Below, in pieces: positions 51,102 to 61,117 of a stretch of DNA of 64,000 nt (position 1 is its first letter; each line of letters begins with the position of its first letter). The position numbers and the translations under genes are program-made. Source of the DNA: Synechococcus sp. BL107 (GTDB lineage: Bacteria; Cyanobacteriota; Cyanobacteriia; PCC-6307; Cyanobiaceae); assembly GCF_000153805.1 (NCBI RefSeq), contig NZ_DS022298.1, positions 256,616 to 320,615 on the forward strand, given 5' to 3'. A model generated the notes under the pieces. The model saw nothing but the letters and a program-made list of their open reading frames with translations, made no database searches and was not told the origin of the DNA.

Positions 51102-52123
51102 CAGTTCTGAATCAGCAATTCGGCGATCTGGACAGCATTCAGAGCAGCTCCTTTGCGGATCTGGTCACCACAGAGCCAAAGCTCAAGGGCATTGGGATCA
51201 CTGATGTCTTGACGAATCCTGCCAATAGCAACGGGATCCCTTCCCGTCACATCCGTGGGCATCGGAAAACGATTGGCTGCCTGATCTTCGATGAGTTCAA
51301 CGCCAGGCGCCGCAGCCAACAGTTGCCGGGCTTCATCCACGGGAAAAGGCTGTTCGAATTCAATGTTCACCGCCTCAGAGTGGGCACGCAGCACGGGAAC
51401 ACGCACACACGTTGCTGAAAAACGCAAATCAGGCAGATCCATGATTTTGCGCGTCTCATTCACCATTTTCATTTCCTCTTCGCAATAGCTGTTGTCTTGC
51501 AAAGGGGAGTTGTGAAGGAACAAATTAAAAGCAAGGGAATAGGGGAGTACCTCACTACTGGGGACACCACCATCGAGCACCACGCGGGACAGGTCTTTGA
51601 GCTCGTCCATGGCGCGAGCTCCAGCGCCGCTGGCTGATTGATAGGTGCTCACCAAAACACGACGCAACGCTCGCTTCGCCGCGAGGGGAGCCAACGCCAA
51701 CGTGAGCAGAATCGTGGTGCAGTTGGGATTGGCAATCACCCCTTGATGCCCGTGGGCCGCCTGGGGATTGACCTCCGGAACCACGAGGGGAACGCCCTCC
51801 TCCATCCGAAAGGCACTGGAATTGTCCACCATCACAGCGCCCGCTCGGGTGATCGCTTCACGCCACTGACGTGACACCGAACCCCCCGCTGAGGCGAGAA
51901 CAAGATCAACGCCTTGAAAGGCTTCGGCCGTGACTTCCTCCACAACAAGGTGGCGGCCATTCCAAGTTTGCTCTTGCCCGGCGGAGCGGGCTGAAGCGAG
52001 CAAGTTCAACTCACCGACAGGAAACTGTCGCTCTTCAAGCAGGAGCAAAAGTTCCTGACCAACGGCACCACTGGCGCCAAGGACAGCAACATTGAGCGGA
52101 CGGTTAGGAAGGGTTGCTGTCAA
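51101..52123 (-). CDS. asd: Aspartate-semialdehyde dehydrogenase
   Basis: 340 residues. [19 protein letters not shown] is the NADP-binding loop, [18 protein letters not shown] carries the catalytic Cys, and [20 protein letters not shown] carries the catalytic His. It reduces aspartyl phosphate, made by LysC, to the semialdehyde used by DapA. It heads the asd-dapA-rnj operon and is divergent from tig across ~170 bases. Confidence 0.98.
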   Translation of the reverse strand: MTATLPNRPLNVAVLGASGAVGQELLLLLEERQFPVGELNLLASARSAGQEQTWNGRHLVVEEVTAEAFQGVDLVLASAGGSVSRQWREAITRAGAVMVDNSSAFRMEEGVPLVVPEVNPQAAHGHQGVIANPNCTTILLTLALAPLAAKRALRRVLVSTYQSASGAGARAMDELKDLSRVVLDGGVPSSEVLPYSLAFNLFLHNSPLQDNSYCEEEMKMVNETRKIMDLPDLRFSATCVRVPVLRAHSEAVNIEFEQPFPVDEARQLLAAAPGVELIEDQAANRFPMPTDVTGRDPVAIGRIRQDISDPNALELWLCGDQIRKGAALNAVQIAELLIQN

Positions 52124-52291
52124 GCGGTAGTGCGAACGTCTGAACTGAAAACTGTTGGCTCAACTGATCGCTACCACCGGTATGTAGAGAGGGCGGTGCA
52201 TCAATTCATCACTCCTTCACCATACCGGGCAGGGGCTGGAGCGGCAGTTTCTTAAGCTGGTTTGCTGCCAAGAACTGCCGTCAACACAACC

Positions 52292-53635
52292 ATGAGCGCT
52301 GCCACCCTGAAGGTGTCCACCGAATCCCGCCCCAGCAGCCGATTGGCGGTGACGGTGACCGTGCCTGGGGAGCGCTGTACGGCCAGCTATGAAGAGGCCA
52401 TCACGAGCCTGAGCCGCAGCATCAACCTGCCGGGCTTCCGTAAAGGAAAAGTGCCTCGCTCGGTGTTGGTGCAACAGCTGGGTGGTGTCCGGATCAAAGC
52501 AACCGCCCTTGAAAAGCTGATCGATGGCGCCTGGCGCGACGCCATCAAGCAGGAATCGCTTGAGCCGATCAGCCAGCCCGATCTGAGCAGTGGCTTCGAT
52601 GGATTGTTGGAAAGCTTCAACCCTGGCGATGAATTGACGTTCACGCTGGAGGCCGATGTGGCCCCAACGCCAAAGCTCAAAAGCACCAAAGGCCTGAAGG
52701 CGGAATACGAAGCGGTTGCCTACGACGCTTCGCGGGTCGACAGCATGATTGAAGATTCCCGCAAGCAACTCGCCACCGTTGTTCCCGTCGAGGGGCGCGC
52801 CGCAGAAAAAGGTGATATCGCTGTTCTTGGTTTCAAGGGCACCTACAGCGATGACGGGTCCGAAATCGATGGAGGAAGCGCCGACTCGATGGACGTGGAT
52901 CTCGACAACGGCCGCATGATCCCCGGCTTCATCGAAGGCGTCATAGGCATGAAGGTGGGCGAGAGCAAGTCCGTCGATTGCCAATTTCCTGACGACTACC
53001 CAAAGGAAGATGCACGGGGCCGCAAGGCAGCCTTTGAGATTGAACTCAAAGATCTAAAAACCCGGGAGTTGCCTGAACTGGACGATGCCTTTGCTAAGCA
53101 AGCCAGCGAGCAGGACACGATGGCTGACCTCCGCAAAGATCTCGAGCAACGCCTCAAGGACGATGCAGAACGCCGCCAAACCAGCAACCGCAACGATGGC
53201 TTGGTGAAAGCGTTGGTGGAACAGCTGGAGGTAGAGCTCCCTGAAGCATTAATCCAGCAAGAAAGTCGCAACTTGGTGGAGCAAACAGCAGCTCAATTTG
53301 CCCAACAAGGCATGGATGTGAAATCGCTATTCACACCAGATTTAATTCGGAATCTGATGCAGAACTCCCGTCCTGAAGCCGAGGAGCGCCTGCGTCGCAG
53401 CTTCGCCCTCACCGCGCTGGCAGAAGCCGAAAACATCAAGTTGGACGACAGCGCCATCGACACCAAACTGAATGAGGTGAAAAAAGACTTGTCCGCTGAG
53501 GCCAAGGTGGATCCCGAGCGTCTTCGTCAGGCCGTGATGGACGATCTCATGCAAGAACAGCTGATGAGCTGGCTTGAAACCAACAGCACGCTCACGGAAA
53601 AAGCTCCAGAACCGGATTCAGACACCAAGAGCTGA
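52292..53635 (+). CDS. tig: Trigger factor
   Basis: 447 residues from the ATG at 52292 (MSAATLKV). The ribosome-binding N-domain carries the signature [12 protein letters not shown]. The PPIase domain (~155-245) has [17 protein letters not shown] and [20 protein letters not shown]. The rest is the helical chaperone domain. It binds nascent chains at the exit tunnel. It is followed by clpP and clpX in the conserved tig-clpP-clpX order. A start at 52262 would add 10 residues and is less likely. Confidence 0.97.
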   Translation: MSAATLKVSTESRPSSRLAVTVTVPGERCTASYEEAITSLSRSINLPGFRKGKVPRSVLVQQLGGVRIKATALEKLIDGAWRDAIKQESLEPISQPDLSSGFDGLLESFNPGDELTFTLEADVAPTPKLKSTKGLKAEYEAVAYDASRVDSMIEDSRKQLATVVPVEGRAAEKGDIAVLGFKGTYSDDGSEIDGGSADSMDVDLDNGRMIPGFIEGVIGMKVGESKSVDCQFPDDYPKEDARGRKAAFEIELKDLKTRELPELDDAFAKQASEQDTMADLRKDLEQRLKDDAERRQTSNRNDGLVKALVEQLEVELPEALIQQESRNLVEQTAAQFAQQGMDVKSLFTPDLIRNLMQNSRPEAEERLRRSFALTALAEAENIKLDDSAIDTKLNEVKKDLSAEAKVDPERLRQAVMDDLMQEQLMSWLETNSTLTEKAPEPDSDTKS

Positions 53636-53678
53636 GCTGCACCCATAGATTGTGTCCACTCAGTAGGACACGGATCGC

Positions 53679-54353
53679 GTGATCGACGCCCGCAGTCACC
53701 ACCCCATCCAAAATCGTTGGCGGTCCGAGATGCCCATCTCGGCCCCTGGCCCTTTGCCAACCGTTGTTGAGCAGTCCGGTCGAGGCGATCGCGCCTTCGA
53801 CATTTATTCGCGGCTGCTCCGTGAACGAATCATCTTTTTAGGAACCGGCGTTGACGACGCAGTCGCCGATGCCCTCGTGGCTCAGATGCTGTTCCTTGAA
53901 GCAGAAGATCCAGAAAAAGACATCCAGATCTACGTCAACTCCCCCGGCGGCTCAGTCACCGCAGGTTTGGCGATCTACGACACGATGCAGCAGGTGGCCC
54001 CTGATGTGGTGACCATTTGTTATGGCTTGGCAGCCAGCATGGGTGCCTTTCTCCTTTCTGGCGGCACCAAAGGGAAGCGTTTGGCTCTGCCCAATGCGCG
54101 GATCATGATCCACCAGCCCCTGGGCGGAGCCCAAGGACAAGCCGTTGATATCGAAATCCAAGCCAAGGAAATTTTGTTTCTGAAAGAAACCCTGAATGGA
54201 TTGATGGCGGAACACACGGGCCAGCCCCTTGCCAAAATTTCAGAAGACACTGACCGCGACTACTTCCTTTCCCCGGCAGAAGCGGTTGAATACGGATTGA
54301 TCGATCGGGTGGTGGACAGTTCCGGGGACGGAGGAATCGTTACGGACGGCTGA
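53679..54353 (+). CDS. clpP: ATP-dependent Clp protease proteolytic subunit
   Basis: 224 residues from a GTG at 53679; a later ATG at 53730 (MPISAPGP) is a plausible alternative giving ~207 residues. Catalytic Ser is in [16 protein letters not shown] and His in [14 protein letters not shown]. It forms the heptameric protease chamber partnered by ClpX, encoded next. Cyanobacteria have several ClpP paralogs, and the one adjacent to clpX is usually ClpP2. Confidence 0.96.
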   Translation: MIDARSHHPIQNRWRSEMPISAPGPLPTVVEQSGRGDRAFDIYSRLLRERIIFLGTGVDDAVADALVAQMLFLEAEDPEKDIQIYVNSPGGSVTAGLAIYDTMQQVAPDVVTICYGLAASMGAFLLSGGTKGKRLALPNARIMIHQPLGGAQGQAVDIEIQAKEILFLKETLNGLMAEHTGQPLAKISEDTDRDYFLSPAEAVEYGLIDRVVDSSGDGGIVTDG

Positions 54354-54441
54354 CAGAACGCCGTCCGCTCTCGATGCTGAGGACCCAGGGCAATCCATTT
54401 GGTCGTGTCCTGAAGTTCCCAATTGAGGTGACCGGCGTTCG

Positions 54442-55794
54442 ATGGCCAAATTCGATGCCCATCTGAAGTGCTCGTTCTGCGGTAAATCGCAGGATCAAGT
54501 GCGCAAGTTGATCGCCGGTCCTGGCGTCTACATCTGCGATGAGTGCATCGATCTCTGCAATGAGATCCTCGATGAGGAATTAGTCGACAGCCAAGGCAAT
54601 CCCCGCACAGGCGCTGAACCAAGCCGTAAAGCAGCTCCTGCAGCCCGTAAGAGCAACAAGCCAGCACCCACCCTGGCCTCTATTCCCAAACCTCTTGAGA
54701 TCAAAAGCTTTCTCGACCAACAGGTGGTGGGTCAGAACGCAGCCAAAAAACTGATGTCTGTAGCGGTATACAACCACTACAAACGCTTGGCTTGGCAAGG
54801 AGATGGGCAGGGAGAAACGGAAGAAACCGCCACTCGCCTGCACAAGAGCAACATCCTCCTCATTGGTCCAACCGGTTGCGGGAAAACTCTGCTCGCCCAG
54901 ACCCTGGCGGAGATGCTCGATGTTCCCTTTGCCGTTGCAGACGCCACGACCCTCACGGAAGCGGGTTACGTCGGAGAAGACGTGGAAAACATTCTCCTGC
55001 GGCTCCTGCAAAAAGCCGACATGGATGTGGATCAAGCCCAGCGCGGCATCATTTATATCGACGAAATTGACAAAATCGCACGTAAAAGCGAAAACCCTTC
55101 GATCACCCGTGATGTATCAGGGGAAGGCGTTCAGCAAGCCCTCCTCAAAATGCTTGAGGGAACCGTGGCCAATGTTCCTCCACAGGGTGGACGCAAGCAC
55201 CCTTATCAAGACTGCATCCAAATCGACACCAGTCAGATTTTGTTCATCTGTGGTGGTGCTTTTGTTGGCCTAGAAGATGTGGTTCAAAAACGCATGGGGC
55301 GAAACGCGATCGGCTTCATGCCGCCCGCCGATAGCCGCGGCCGCAATCGAACCAACCGCGATCTCCAAGCCGCGCAGGTGTTGCGCAATCTCGAGCCGGA
55401 TGATCTCGTGAAATACGGACTCATCCCTGAATTTATTGGCCGTATTCCAGTGAGTGCAGTGCTCGAACCTTTGGATGAGAAAACCTTGGAATCGATCCTC
55501 ACCGAACCACGCGATGCACTCGTGAAACAGTTCCGCACGCTGCTGAGCATGGACAATGTGCAGCTGGAGTTCGCTGATGACGCAATCACCGCCATTGCTC
55601 AGGAAGCACACCGCCGCAAGACAGGAGCCCGTGCATTACGAGGGATTATCGAAGAAATCATGCTCGATTTGATGTACGACCTCCCATCCCAATCATCTGT
55701 GAAAGACTTCACCGTGACCCGAGCCATGGTGGAAGAACACACAGGCGGCAAAATCCTTCCACTACCCAGCACAGATCAGCAGAAAACCGCTTGA
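54442..55794 (+). CDS. clpX: ATP-dependent Clp protease ATPase subunit ClpX
   Basis: 450 residues. The N-terminal zinc domain has CSFCGKSQ and ICDECIDLC. Walker A is [15 protein letters not shown], the pore loop [14 protein letters not shown], Walker [16 protein letters not shown], and sensor 2 [14 protein letters not shown]. It unfolds substrates for ClpP. Last gene of tig-clpP-clpX. An 8-bp inverted repeat lies downstream. Confidence 0.98.
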   Translation: MAKFDAHLKCSFCGKSQDQVRKLIAGPGVYICDECIDLCNEILDEELVDSQGNPRTGAEPSRKAAPAARKSNKPAPTLASIPKPLEIKSFLDQQVVGQNAAKKLMSVAVYNHYKRLAWQGDGQGETEETATRLHKSNILLIGPTGCGKTLLAQTLAEMLDVPFAVADATTLTEAGYVGEDVENILLRLLQKADMDVDQAQRGIIYIDEIDKIARKSENPSITRDVSGEGVQQALLKMLEGTVANVPPQGGRKHPYQDCIQIDTSQILFICGGAFVGLEDVVQKRMGRNAIGFMPPADSRGRNRTNRDLQAAQVLRNLEPDDLVKYGLIPEFIGRIPVSAVLEPLDEKTLESILTEPRDALVKQFRTLLSMDNVQLEFADDAITAIAQEAHRRKTGARALRGIIEEIMLDLMYDLPSQSSVKDFTVTRAMVEEHTGGKILPLPSTDQQKTA

Positions 55795-55830
55795 CGCCTT
55801 GGATCAAACTTACAAATTAAATAATAAGCA

Positions 55831-55860
55831 TGCAGAACACTAATTAAGCAAAGTTCTGCA
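55831..55860 (+). terminator. Inverted repeat downstream of clpX
   Basis: tgcagaac (55831-55838) and gttctgca (55853-55860) are exact reverse complements around a 14-base AT-rich loop, 36 bases after the clpX stop. No T-run follows, so it is a weak terminator candidate or a 3'-end hairpin. The rest of the ~180-base gap to the next gene is AT-rich with no visible gene. Confidence 0.4.
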
Positions 55861-55975
55861 AATCTACGCGGCAATTAATTTTATTTTTCTTTTAATCTTT
55901 TACTTAACAACCTCATCTCACGACCGCAGACCACCATCGGTTTGAAATAAGGTTGAACTTCACTCTTGCAAGAGC

Positions 55976-56611
55976 TTGGCCACTGCTGACCACCTCCAGG
56001 TTCCGCGTCGTCATGGCCTTTTCAACCATCACGGCATCGACCTTGGCGACGGCACTGTTGCCCATTATTTAGAGGGGCGCGAAATCCTGCGCAGCCCTAT
56101 CTCAGAGTTCAGTCAAGGGGAGGTAGTGAGTGTGATGGACCACACCGATGCGTCTCCTGCGGGAGTCACCGTGCGTCGAGCCATGAGCCGCCTGGGCGAG
56201 CAGAACTACAACCTGCTCTTCAACAACTGCGAGCACTTCGCCACTTGGTGCAAAACCGGACGCCATCGCAGTGTGCAGGTGGACTCCGTTGTGGATCGAG
56301 CTCGGAAATGGAGTCAAAAAATGCCGTCCGCCCTTCTCAGCGGACTGGATCTTTTAGTGCGACGTGGCGTCCTAGACGACAACACCCGACAGATCGCCAG
56401 TCAAGGACTCGCCAAATTGGATCAATTGCGCCAAACGTTGCTTCAAAAGCTCGAAGCCCTGTTGCAGCAAATTGGGTCCGACGGCAACAAGCAGCTTTTG
56501 CTCACAGGACAGAGCCTTGCCGATGAACTCGCTGCCGTGGAAGACCTGCAACGGAAAATTGATGCCCTTTTGAATCAACCCCGCAAGCTTCCGGGCTCGA
56601 AGGCTGAGTAG
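55976..56611 (+). CDS. LRAT-domain (NlpC/P60 superfamily) protein
   Basis: 211 residues from a TTG; no ATG or GTG is available between the upstream stop and the domain. The N-terminal half matches LRAT/H-REV107-like proteins: FNHHGIDLGDGTVAHY with the catalytic and second His, and LLFNNCEHFATWCKTG with the catalytic Cys in N-C-E-H-F. The C-terminal half is helical and coiled-coil-like (LDQLRQTLLQKLEALLQQI, then VEDLQRKIDALLNQ). Such enzymes transfer or hydrolyse acyl groups of phospholipids. It sits between clpX and dnaX. Confidence 0.75.
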   Translation: MATADHLQVPRRHGLFNHHGIDLGDGTVAHYLEGREILRSPISEFSQGEVVSVMDHTDASPAGVTVRRAMSRLGEQNYNLLFNNCEHFATWCKTGRHRSVQVDSVVDRARKWSQKMPSALLSGLDLLVRRGVLDDNTRQIASQGLAKLDQLRQTLLQKLEALLQQIGSDGNKQLLLTGQSLADELAAVEDLQRKIDALLNQPRKLPGSKAE

Positions 56612-56634
56612 CCTCGCCATAACGCTCGCGGCGC

Positions 56635-58545
56635 ATGAGTTCTACCTATCAGCCGCTGCATCACAAATATCGTCCGCAACGCTTTGACCAGCTTGTGGGG
56701 CAGGAAGCGATAACCGCCACCCTCGGCAATGCGCTGACCAGCAACAGAATTGCACCGGCTTATCTATTCAGCGGCCCACGCGGCACGGGTAAAACCTCTA
56801 GTGCGCGGATTCTGGCGCGCTCCCTCAATTGTCAAAACAGTGATGGGCCAACACCGGAGCCCTGCGGGACTTGCGATCTCTGCCGCACGATCGCTTCGGG
56901 TACAGCCCTCGATGTGATCGAAATTGATGCCGCCTCCAACACCGGCGTCGACAACATCCGGGAGTTAATCGAGCGGTCGCGCTTTGCACCGGTTCAAGCC
57001 CGCTGGAAGGTGTACGTGGTGGATGAATGCCACATGCTCTCCACGGCAGCCTTCAACGCCCTGCTCAAGACGCTGGAAGAACCACCTCCCCAGGTGGTGT
57101 TCGTGCTGGCCACCACCGATCCACAACGGGTGCTCCCGACCATCCTTAGCCGCTGCCAACGGTTCGATTTTCGACGGATTCCCCTCGATGCGCTGGAACA
57201 GCATCTGACTTGGATCGCCGAACAGGAATCCATCGCCATCCAACCCGAAGCCATCCACGTCGTGGCCCAACGATCCCAAGGTGGATTGCGCGATGCGGAA
57301 AGCCTGCTGGATCAACTCAGCCTGCTGCCGCCACCGATTGAAGCCAATGCCGTTTGGGATCTGCTGGGAGCGGTACCAGAACAAGAACTCCTAGCGCTGG
57401 CGCAGGCCATGACCAGCTCTGAGCCAGTAGCCCTGCTCGAGGCCACCCGCAACTTGCTGGACCGCGGCCGTGATCCTGGCTCTGTCCTACAGGGACTAGC
57501 AGGAGTGCTGAGGGATTTGGTGCTGATGGCTGCCGCCCCCAATCGTCCAGAGCTCACGGGGGTGTCGCCCCAGTTTCGCGATCAGCTGCCTGATCTGGCC
57601 AAAAGCATTGGACGGTCGCGGCTATTGCAATGGCAAGCGCAATTGCGCGGAGCGGAACAGCAATTGCGTCAAAGCGTGCAACCCCGCCTATGGCTCGAAG
57701 TGCTGTTGCTTGGGCTTTTGGCGGAACCAATCTCGCCCGCAGAAGCAACCGCACCAAGAACGCCCCAATCCAAACCAGTCTCTGCGGCACCCCCTTCTCA
57801 AGTTGCAGTCACTGCAACTGCATCTGCATCTGCGTCTGTACCTGCACCGACTCCAACGCCTACTGCAGCGACAGCCCCAGCTCCTCAAACCCCGTCACCA
57901 GCGCAGGTGAAAACACCGGAACTTCCCGCAGTGGCAGCGTCAACACCCACTCCACCCACGAGTGACACCAACCTGCCGGAGCTGTGGCAGCAAATCTTGG
58001 GCAGCCTGGAATTGCCCTCCACCCGCATGCTGCTGTCCCAGCAAGCGCAGTTGGTCCGTCTCGATGCCAATCGGGCGGTCGTACAAGTAGCCGGCAATTG
58101 GATGGGCATGGTGCAAAGCCGCGCCAGCTTGCTGGAGCAAGCCGTGGGCAAGGCCCTAGGCGGGTCACGCCAATTGATCATCGAAGCCAGCACTGGTGTT
58201 ATGCCCCCCCTCGCAGCGCCGCCTGCGCCCGTCGTGCAGCCCACTCCGACAGCCCCAGCTCCTCTTGAAACTGAGCGCCCTCAACTTCCCACCACAGCGG
58301 TTGTTCCAGCTGTCGTTGATGCACCAAAGCCCATCACACCGCTCGCCACAAACCAGTTAGCTCCATCCCACCCGACTCCACCCGAGCCAGTTCAGACCCA
58401 ACCATCGAGTGCCGGTATGCCTCCAGCACCAGCACAAAATTCTGCAAACACCAGCCCACCATCGGGTCTCGACCGGCAAGCCAAAAATCTGGCTGATTTC
58501 TTTAATGGCCAAGTCCTGGACGTGGATAGCGATGGAATCAACTAA
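56635..58545 (+). CDS. dnaX: DNA polymerase III subunit gamma/tau
   Basis: 636 residues. FSGPRGTGKTSSARILARSL is Walker A. A zinc module (CQNSDG ... CGTCDLC) follows, then YVVDECHMLSTAAFNALLKT as Walker B, and an SRC-type arginine finger in LSRCQRFDFRRI. Residues ~365-440 and 525-620 are low-complexity Pro/Ala/Thr/Gln linkers on either side of a compact domain that resembles tau domain V. It is the motor of the clamp loader with delta (holA). Its stop overlaps the convergent sialidase-like gene by four bases. Confidence 0.96.
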   Translation: MSSTYQPLHHKYRPQRFDQLVGQEAITATLGNALTSNRIAPAYLFSGPRGTGKTSSARILARSLNCQNSDGPTPEPCGTCDLCRTIASGTALDVIEIDAASNTGVDNIRELIERSRFAPVQARWKVYVVDECHMLSTAAFNALLKTLEEPPPQVVFVLATTDPQRVLPTILSRCQRFDFRRIPLDALEQHLTWIAEQESIAIQPEAIHVVAQRSQGGLRDAESLLDQLSLLPPPIEANAVWDLLGAVPEQELLALAQAMTSSEPVALLEATRNLLDRGRDPGSVLQGLAGVLRDLVLMAAAPNRPELTGVSPQFRDQLPDLAKSIGRSRLLQWQAQLRGAEQQLRQSVQPRLWLEVLLLGLLAEPISPAEATAPRTPQSKPVSAAPPSQVAVTATASASASVPAPTPTPTAATAPAPQTPSPAQVKTPELPAVAASTPTPPTSDTNLPELWQQILGSLELPSTRMLLSQQAQLVRLDANRAVVQVAGNWMGMVQSRASLLEQAVGKALGGSRQLIIEASTGVMPPLAAPPAPVVQPTPTAPAPLETERPQLPTTAVVPAVVDAPKPITPLATNQLAPSHPTPPEPVQTQPSSAGMPPAPAQNSANTSPPSGLDRQAKNLADFFNGQVLDVDSDGIN

Positions 58546-59765
58546 CCCAGCAGCATCTCTCCAAGGATGTCGGTTTCACGCAGGCTCAGATAGCGAATCG
58601 CCTGCCGCTCGGCCCAGGAGTAAGCCACATGCAACTCACCGGGGCGTCCCTCCAACAAAGTTGGATAGGCCAGCTGCCCATTGAGATCCCAGTTCATTGG
58701 TCCACAAAACCCAAAACCGGTATCAATGTCGCGAATCCATGGCCAGCTTTGGCCATCGTCTGCACTGATCGCAATCGATAAGGGCCATCGCGTGCGGGGC
58801 CAGCGTGCTTCGCCCCAAGCCGACGATGCATCAGGGTCGTTTGGATCTGGCAGGAAGCCAAACCGGTTGAAAATCAAGGCCAAACGACCACTCTCCAAAC
58901 GACAGGCCTGGATTGAACTGTTGTTGTTGGGTAAATCAGTGGACTGAGGCGAACTCCAACTCAGTCCTGCATCCTCACTAGTGCTGCAGTACACCCAATC
59001 CGCCAGTCGACTGCGAAGGAACTGGTGCAGCGTTGTGCCATCAGCTGAAGGAACAATCGAACCATGCACTCGCCCGGTGCTTTCAGGAACAGCAAAGGGG
59101 GACCCCATCGGAACCCCGGCGGCATCCAACTGCAACACCTCAGAGTGATCGTGGCCAAACGAGCCGCCCTGTTCGAGGCTTCTGTAGATCGGCAGCAACC
59201 AGGTGCCATCCGCCAATCGATGGGGAGGGTGACGACAAAAAGCAGGGGTTTCGATCAGATCTTTGGCCGCTGACCAGGCCTGACCCTCCCAACTCTCCGG
59301 ACGACCAAGGTCAATCACATCAATCTTGAGGGTCTGATGGCGGAGAACTGCTGTCCATTGCATCGAAAAACTGGACTGCGCCTCAGCCCAAGTCCGATCG
59401 GAAGGATCTCTCACCCGTTGGGCGGAGTGGATCAGATGCAAAACCCCATCTGAAAGGAAGAGCAAGGGGTTCTGCTCTGAACGCTCGAGATCCTGGGAGA
59501 TGCATTGAGGAACACCCCAACTCCCTTGTTCAGATGACAACAGGCTGAGATACACAGACATCCCTGCCGTGCCCTCTCCACCCCCCGCCATCCAGACGCA
59601 ACCCAAGAGATCTGGACGGATCCAACACAGCTGAGGCGCATGGTTTTGATCCCCCTTCGGCTCCAACAACGACCAAGCACCCAGCTCAAACGGGGTGACA
59701 AGAATCTGCCCCCAAGCCAAATCCCCGTGGCGATCAATGGCGTGGGCGAAGGCTGAAAGCATCAA
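58542..59765 (-). CDS. Sialidase-like (BNR/Asp-box) protein
   Basis: 407 residues. Two Asp-boxes (S-x-D-x-G-x-x-W) are visible: SEDAGLSW and SADDGQSW. An Arg-bearing segment CRHPPHRLADGTWLLPIYRS and HGSIVPSADGTTLHQFLRS fit the six-bladed propeller of the exo-alpha-sialidase superfamily. There is no signal peptide. Activity on sialic acid is not assured, as the fold is used by many glycosidases and lyases. Its ATG overlaps the stop of the processive glycosyltransferase gene by 4 bases, so the pair is translationally coupled. Confidence 0.75.
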   Translation of the reverse strand: MMLSAFAHAIDRHGDLAWGQILVTPFELGAWSLLEPKGDQNHAPQLCWIRPDLLGCVWMAGGGEGTAGMSVYLSLLSSEQGSWGVPQCISQDLERSEQNPLLFLSDGVLHLIHSAQRVRDPSDRTWAEAQSSFSMQWTAVLRHQTLKIDVIDLGRPESWEGQAWSAAKDLIETPAFCRHPPHRLADGTWLLPIYRSLEQGGSFGHDHSEVLQLDAAGVPMGSPFAVPESTGRVHGSIVPSADGTTLHQFLRSRLADWVYCSTSEDAGLSWSSPQSTDLPNNNSSIQACRLESGRLALIFNRFGFLPDPNDPDASSAWGEARWPRTRWPLSIAISADDGQSWPWIRDIDTGFGFCGPMNWDLNGQLAYPTLLEGRPGELHVAYSWAERQAIRYLSLRETDILGEMLLG

Positions 59766-61093
59766 GCCTGCACCGGTAACTCACCACCATGGCTGGTTTT
59801 TGCCCAAACCAAACGTTTCGGGAAGATCGACATTTTCAACGTGACCCAGGGAATCACCACAAACCAATGACCGAGATATGTAATTGCCACGAGCAAATTC
59901 CATAAACCAGGAGACGGAATCGGCGGACCCTGGTTCGCCCCGCGACAACCGCGTAAGTAGGCCAGCGCAGACACACTGAACGCCACGATTGACAACGGCC
60001 AATAGGTGGGGGGAGTCCGAGTGATCACGCTGGTGCTCAAATCAGCGAAGGACACCACTGGCAACCCGTACTGGAGCAAAAAGAAGCAGGCCAAATCCCA
60101 ACGCTGTCGAACACTGAGCTGGGACGACGTCAACGTTGGCCAGTAGTCAAAAAATCGCTGCAGGCCACCTTCTGCCCAGCGTTGCCGCTGCTTCCAGAGC
60201 GCCGACAACCCTGGAACCGCCTCCTCTTGGACCGGTGGATCCCAAAGGATCCCCACGAGGGCACCGTGGGTTAACAAGCGGAAACTGAGATCCAAATCAT
60301 CGGTGACGGTGTCTTCGTTGAACCCTCCGCTGGCCTCCAACATCGAACGTTTGATCAACTGACCATTCCCCCGCAGTTCAACAACCCCACCGCCCGTCAG
60401 GCGACCGGACTGAATGACGGCATCCAGTGCCATCTCCATCGCTTGGGATCGCGTCAGCCAGTTGCGATCGGCATCGATCACAGCTTTGCGCAGCTGAACT
60501 GCCGACCATCCGCCATCCAGGGCATAAGGGACGAGTCGCTCGAGCAGATCGTCCTGCAACTGGGCATCCGCGTCCAAAACCAACAACCACTCCCCTTTGA
60601 GCTGTCCAAGGGCCGTGTTTAACGCTCCAGACTTGCCGCCACCGGCATCGCGAGGCCGGTGAATCACGTTCAAGGTTGGGTGATTCGCAGCCAGGGCATC
60701 GAGCAGGGCTGGCGTTTGATCCAGGCTTCCATCGTCGATCACCCACGTGGAAAGTTGATCTGTTGGATAACGCAGAGCCGTGAGCCGCTCAACCAAACGG
60801 GCGACCACAGCCTGCTCATCCCGCGCTGCCACCACTACATCAAGCGTTGGGAACTCTCCAACCGGGAAGGGGGCAGAGGTTGGCGAATCCTGGGTGCTTG
60901 GCCCTCGCAACAACTCAGCACGGAGCACGGTGCGAAGGGCATAGCCCCCCAGCATCAGCGCGAGGCTGATGGCGGGCCAGAGCGAACGGGCGGGATCAAG
61001 CCAATGGGGTGCTGCACCAGCACAGCCGCAGGCGAACAAAAACGCTGCAGACTTCGCCCTGCGGTGATCACCAGTCGCAGCGGTTGAGGTCAT
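59762..61093 (-). CDS. Processive family 2 glycosyltransferase (cellulose-synthase-like)
   Basis: 443 residues. Membrane segments lie at ~35-55 and in the last ~100 residues. The GT-A part has VVVAARDEQAVVARLVE, WVIDDGSLDQTP, LLVLDADAQLQ (DxD), EDTVTDDLDLSFRLL (catalytic TDD) and LWKQRQRWAEGGLQRF (QxxRW). This motif set marks polymerising, membrane-embedded glycosyltransferases (BcsA/NodC/HasA type). The polymer is unknown. It is followed with a 4-base overlap by the sialidase-like gene. Confidence 0.9.
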   Translation of the reverse strand: MTSTAATGDHRRAKSAAFLFACGCAGAAPHWLDPARSLWPAISLALMLGGYALRTVLRAELLRGPSTQDSPTSAPFPVGEFPTLDVVVAARDEQAVVARLVERLTALRYPTDQLSTWVIDDGSLDQTPALLDALAANHPTLNVIHRPRDAGGGKSGALNTALGQLKGEWLLVLDADAQLQDDLLERLVPYALDGGWSAVQLRKAVIDADRNWLTRSQAMEMALDAVIQSGRLTGGGVVELRGNGQLIKRSMLEASGGFNEDTVTDDLDLSFRLLTHGALVGILWDPPVQEEAVPGLSALWKQRQRWAEGGLQRFFDYWPTLTSSQLSVRQRWDLACFFLLQYGLPVVSFADLSTSVITRTPPTYWPLSIVAFSVSALAYLRGCRGANQGPPIPSPGLWNLLVAITYLGHWFVVIPWVTLKMSIFPKRLVWAKTSHGGELPVQA

Positions 61094-61117
61094 GCACCGA
61101 TCTAGGTGGGCAGGACT

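Noticed and set aside
57608-57965. Repetitive Leu/His-rich ORFs in the dnaX linker
   Set aside because: They are other-frame readings of the Pro/Ala/Thr low-complexity linker of dnaX.
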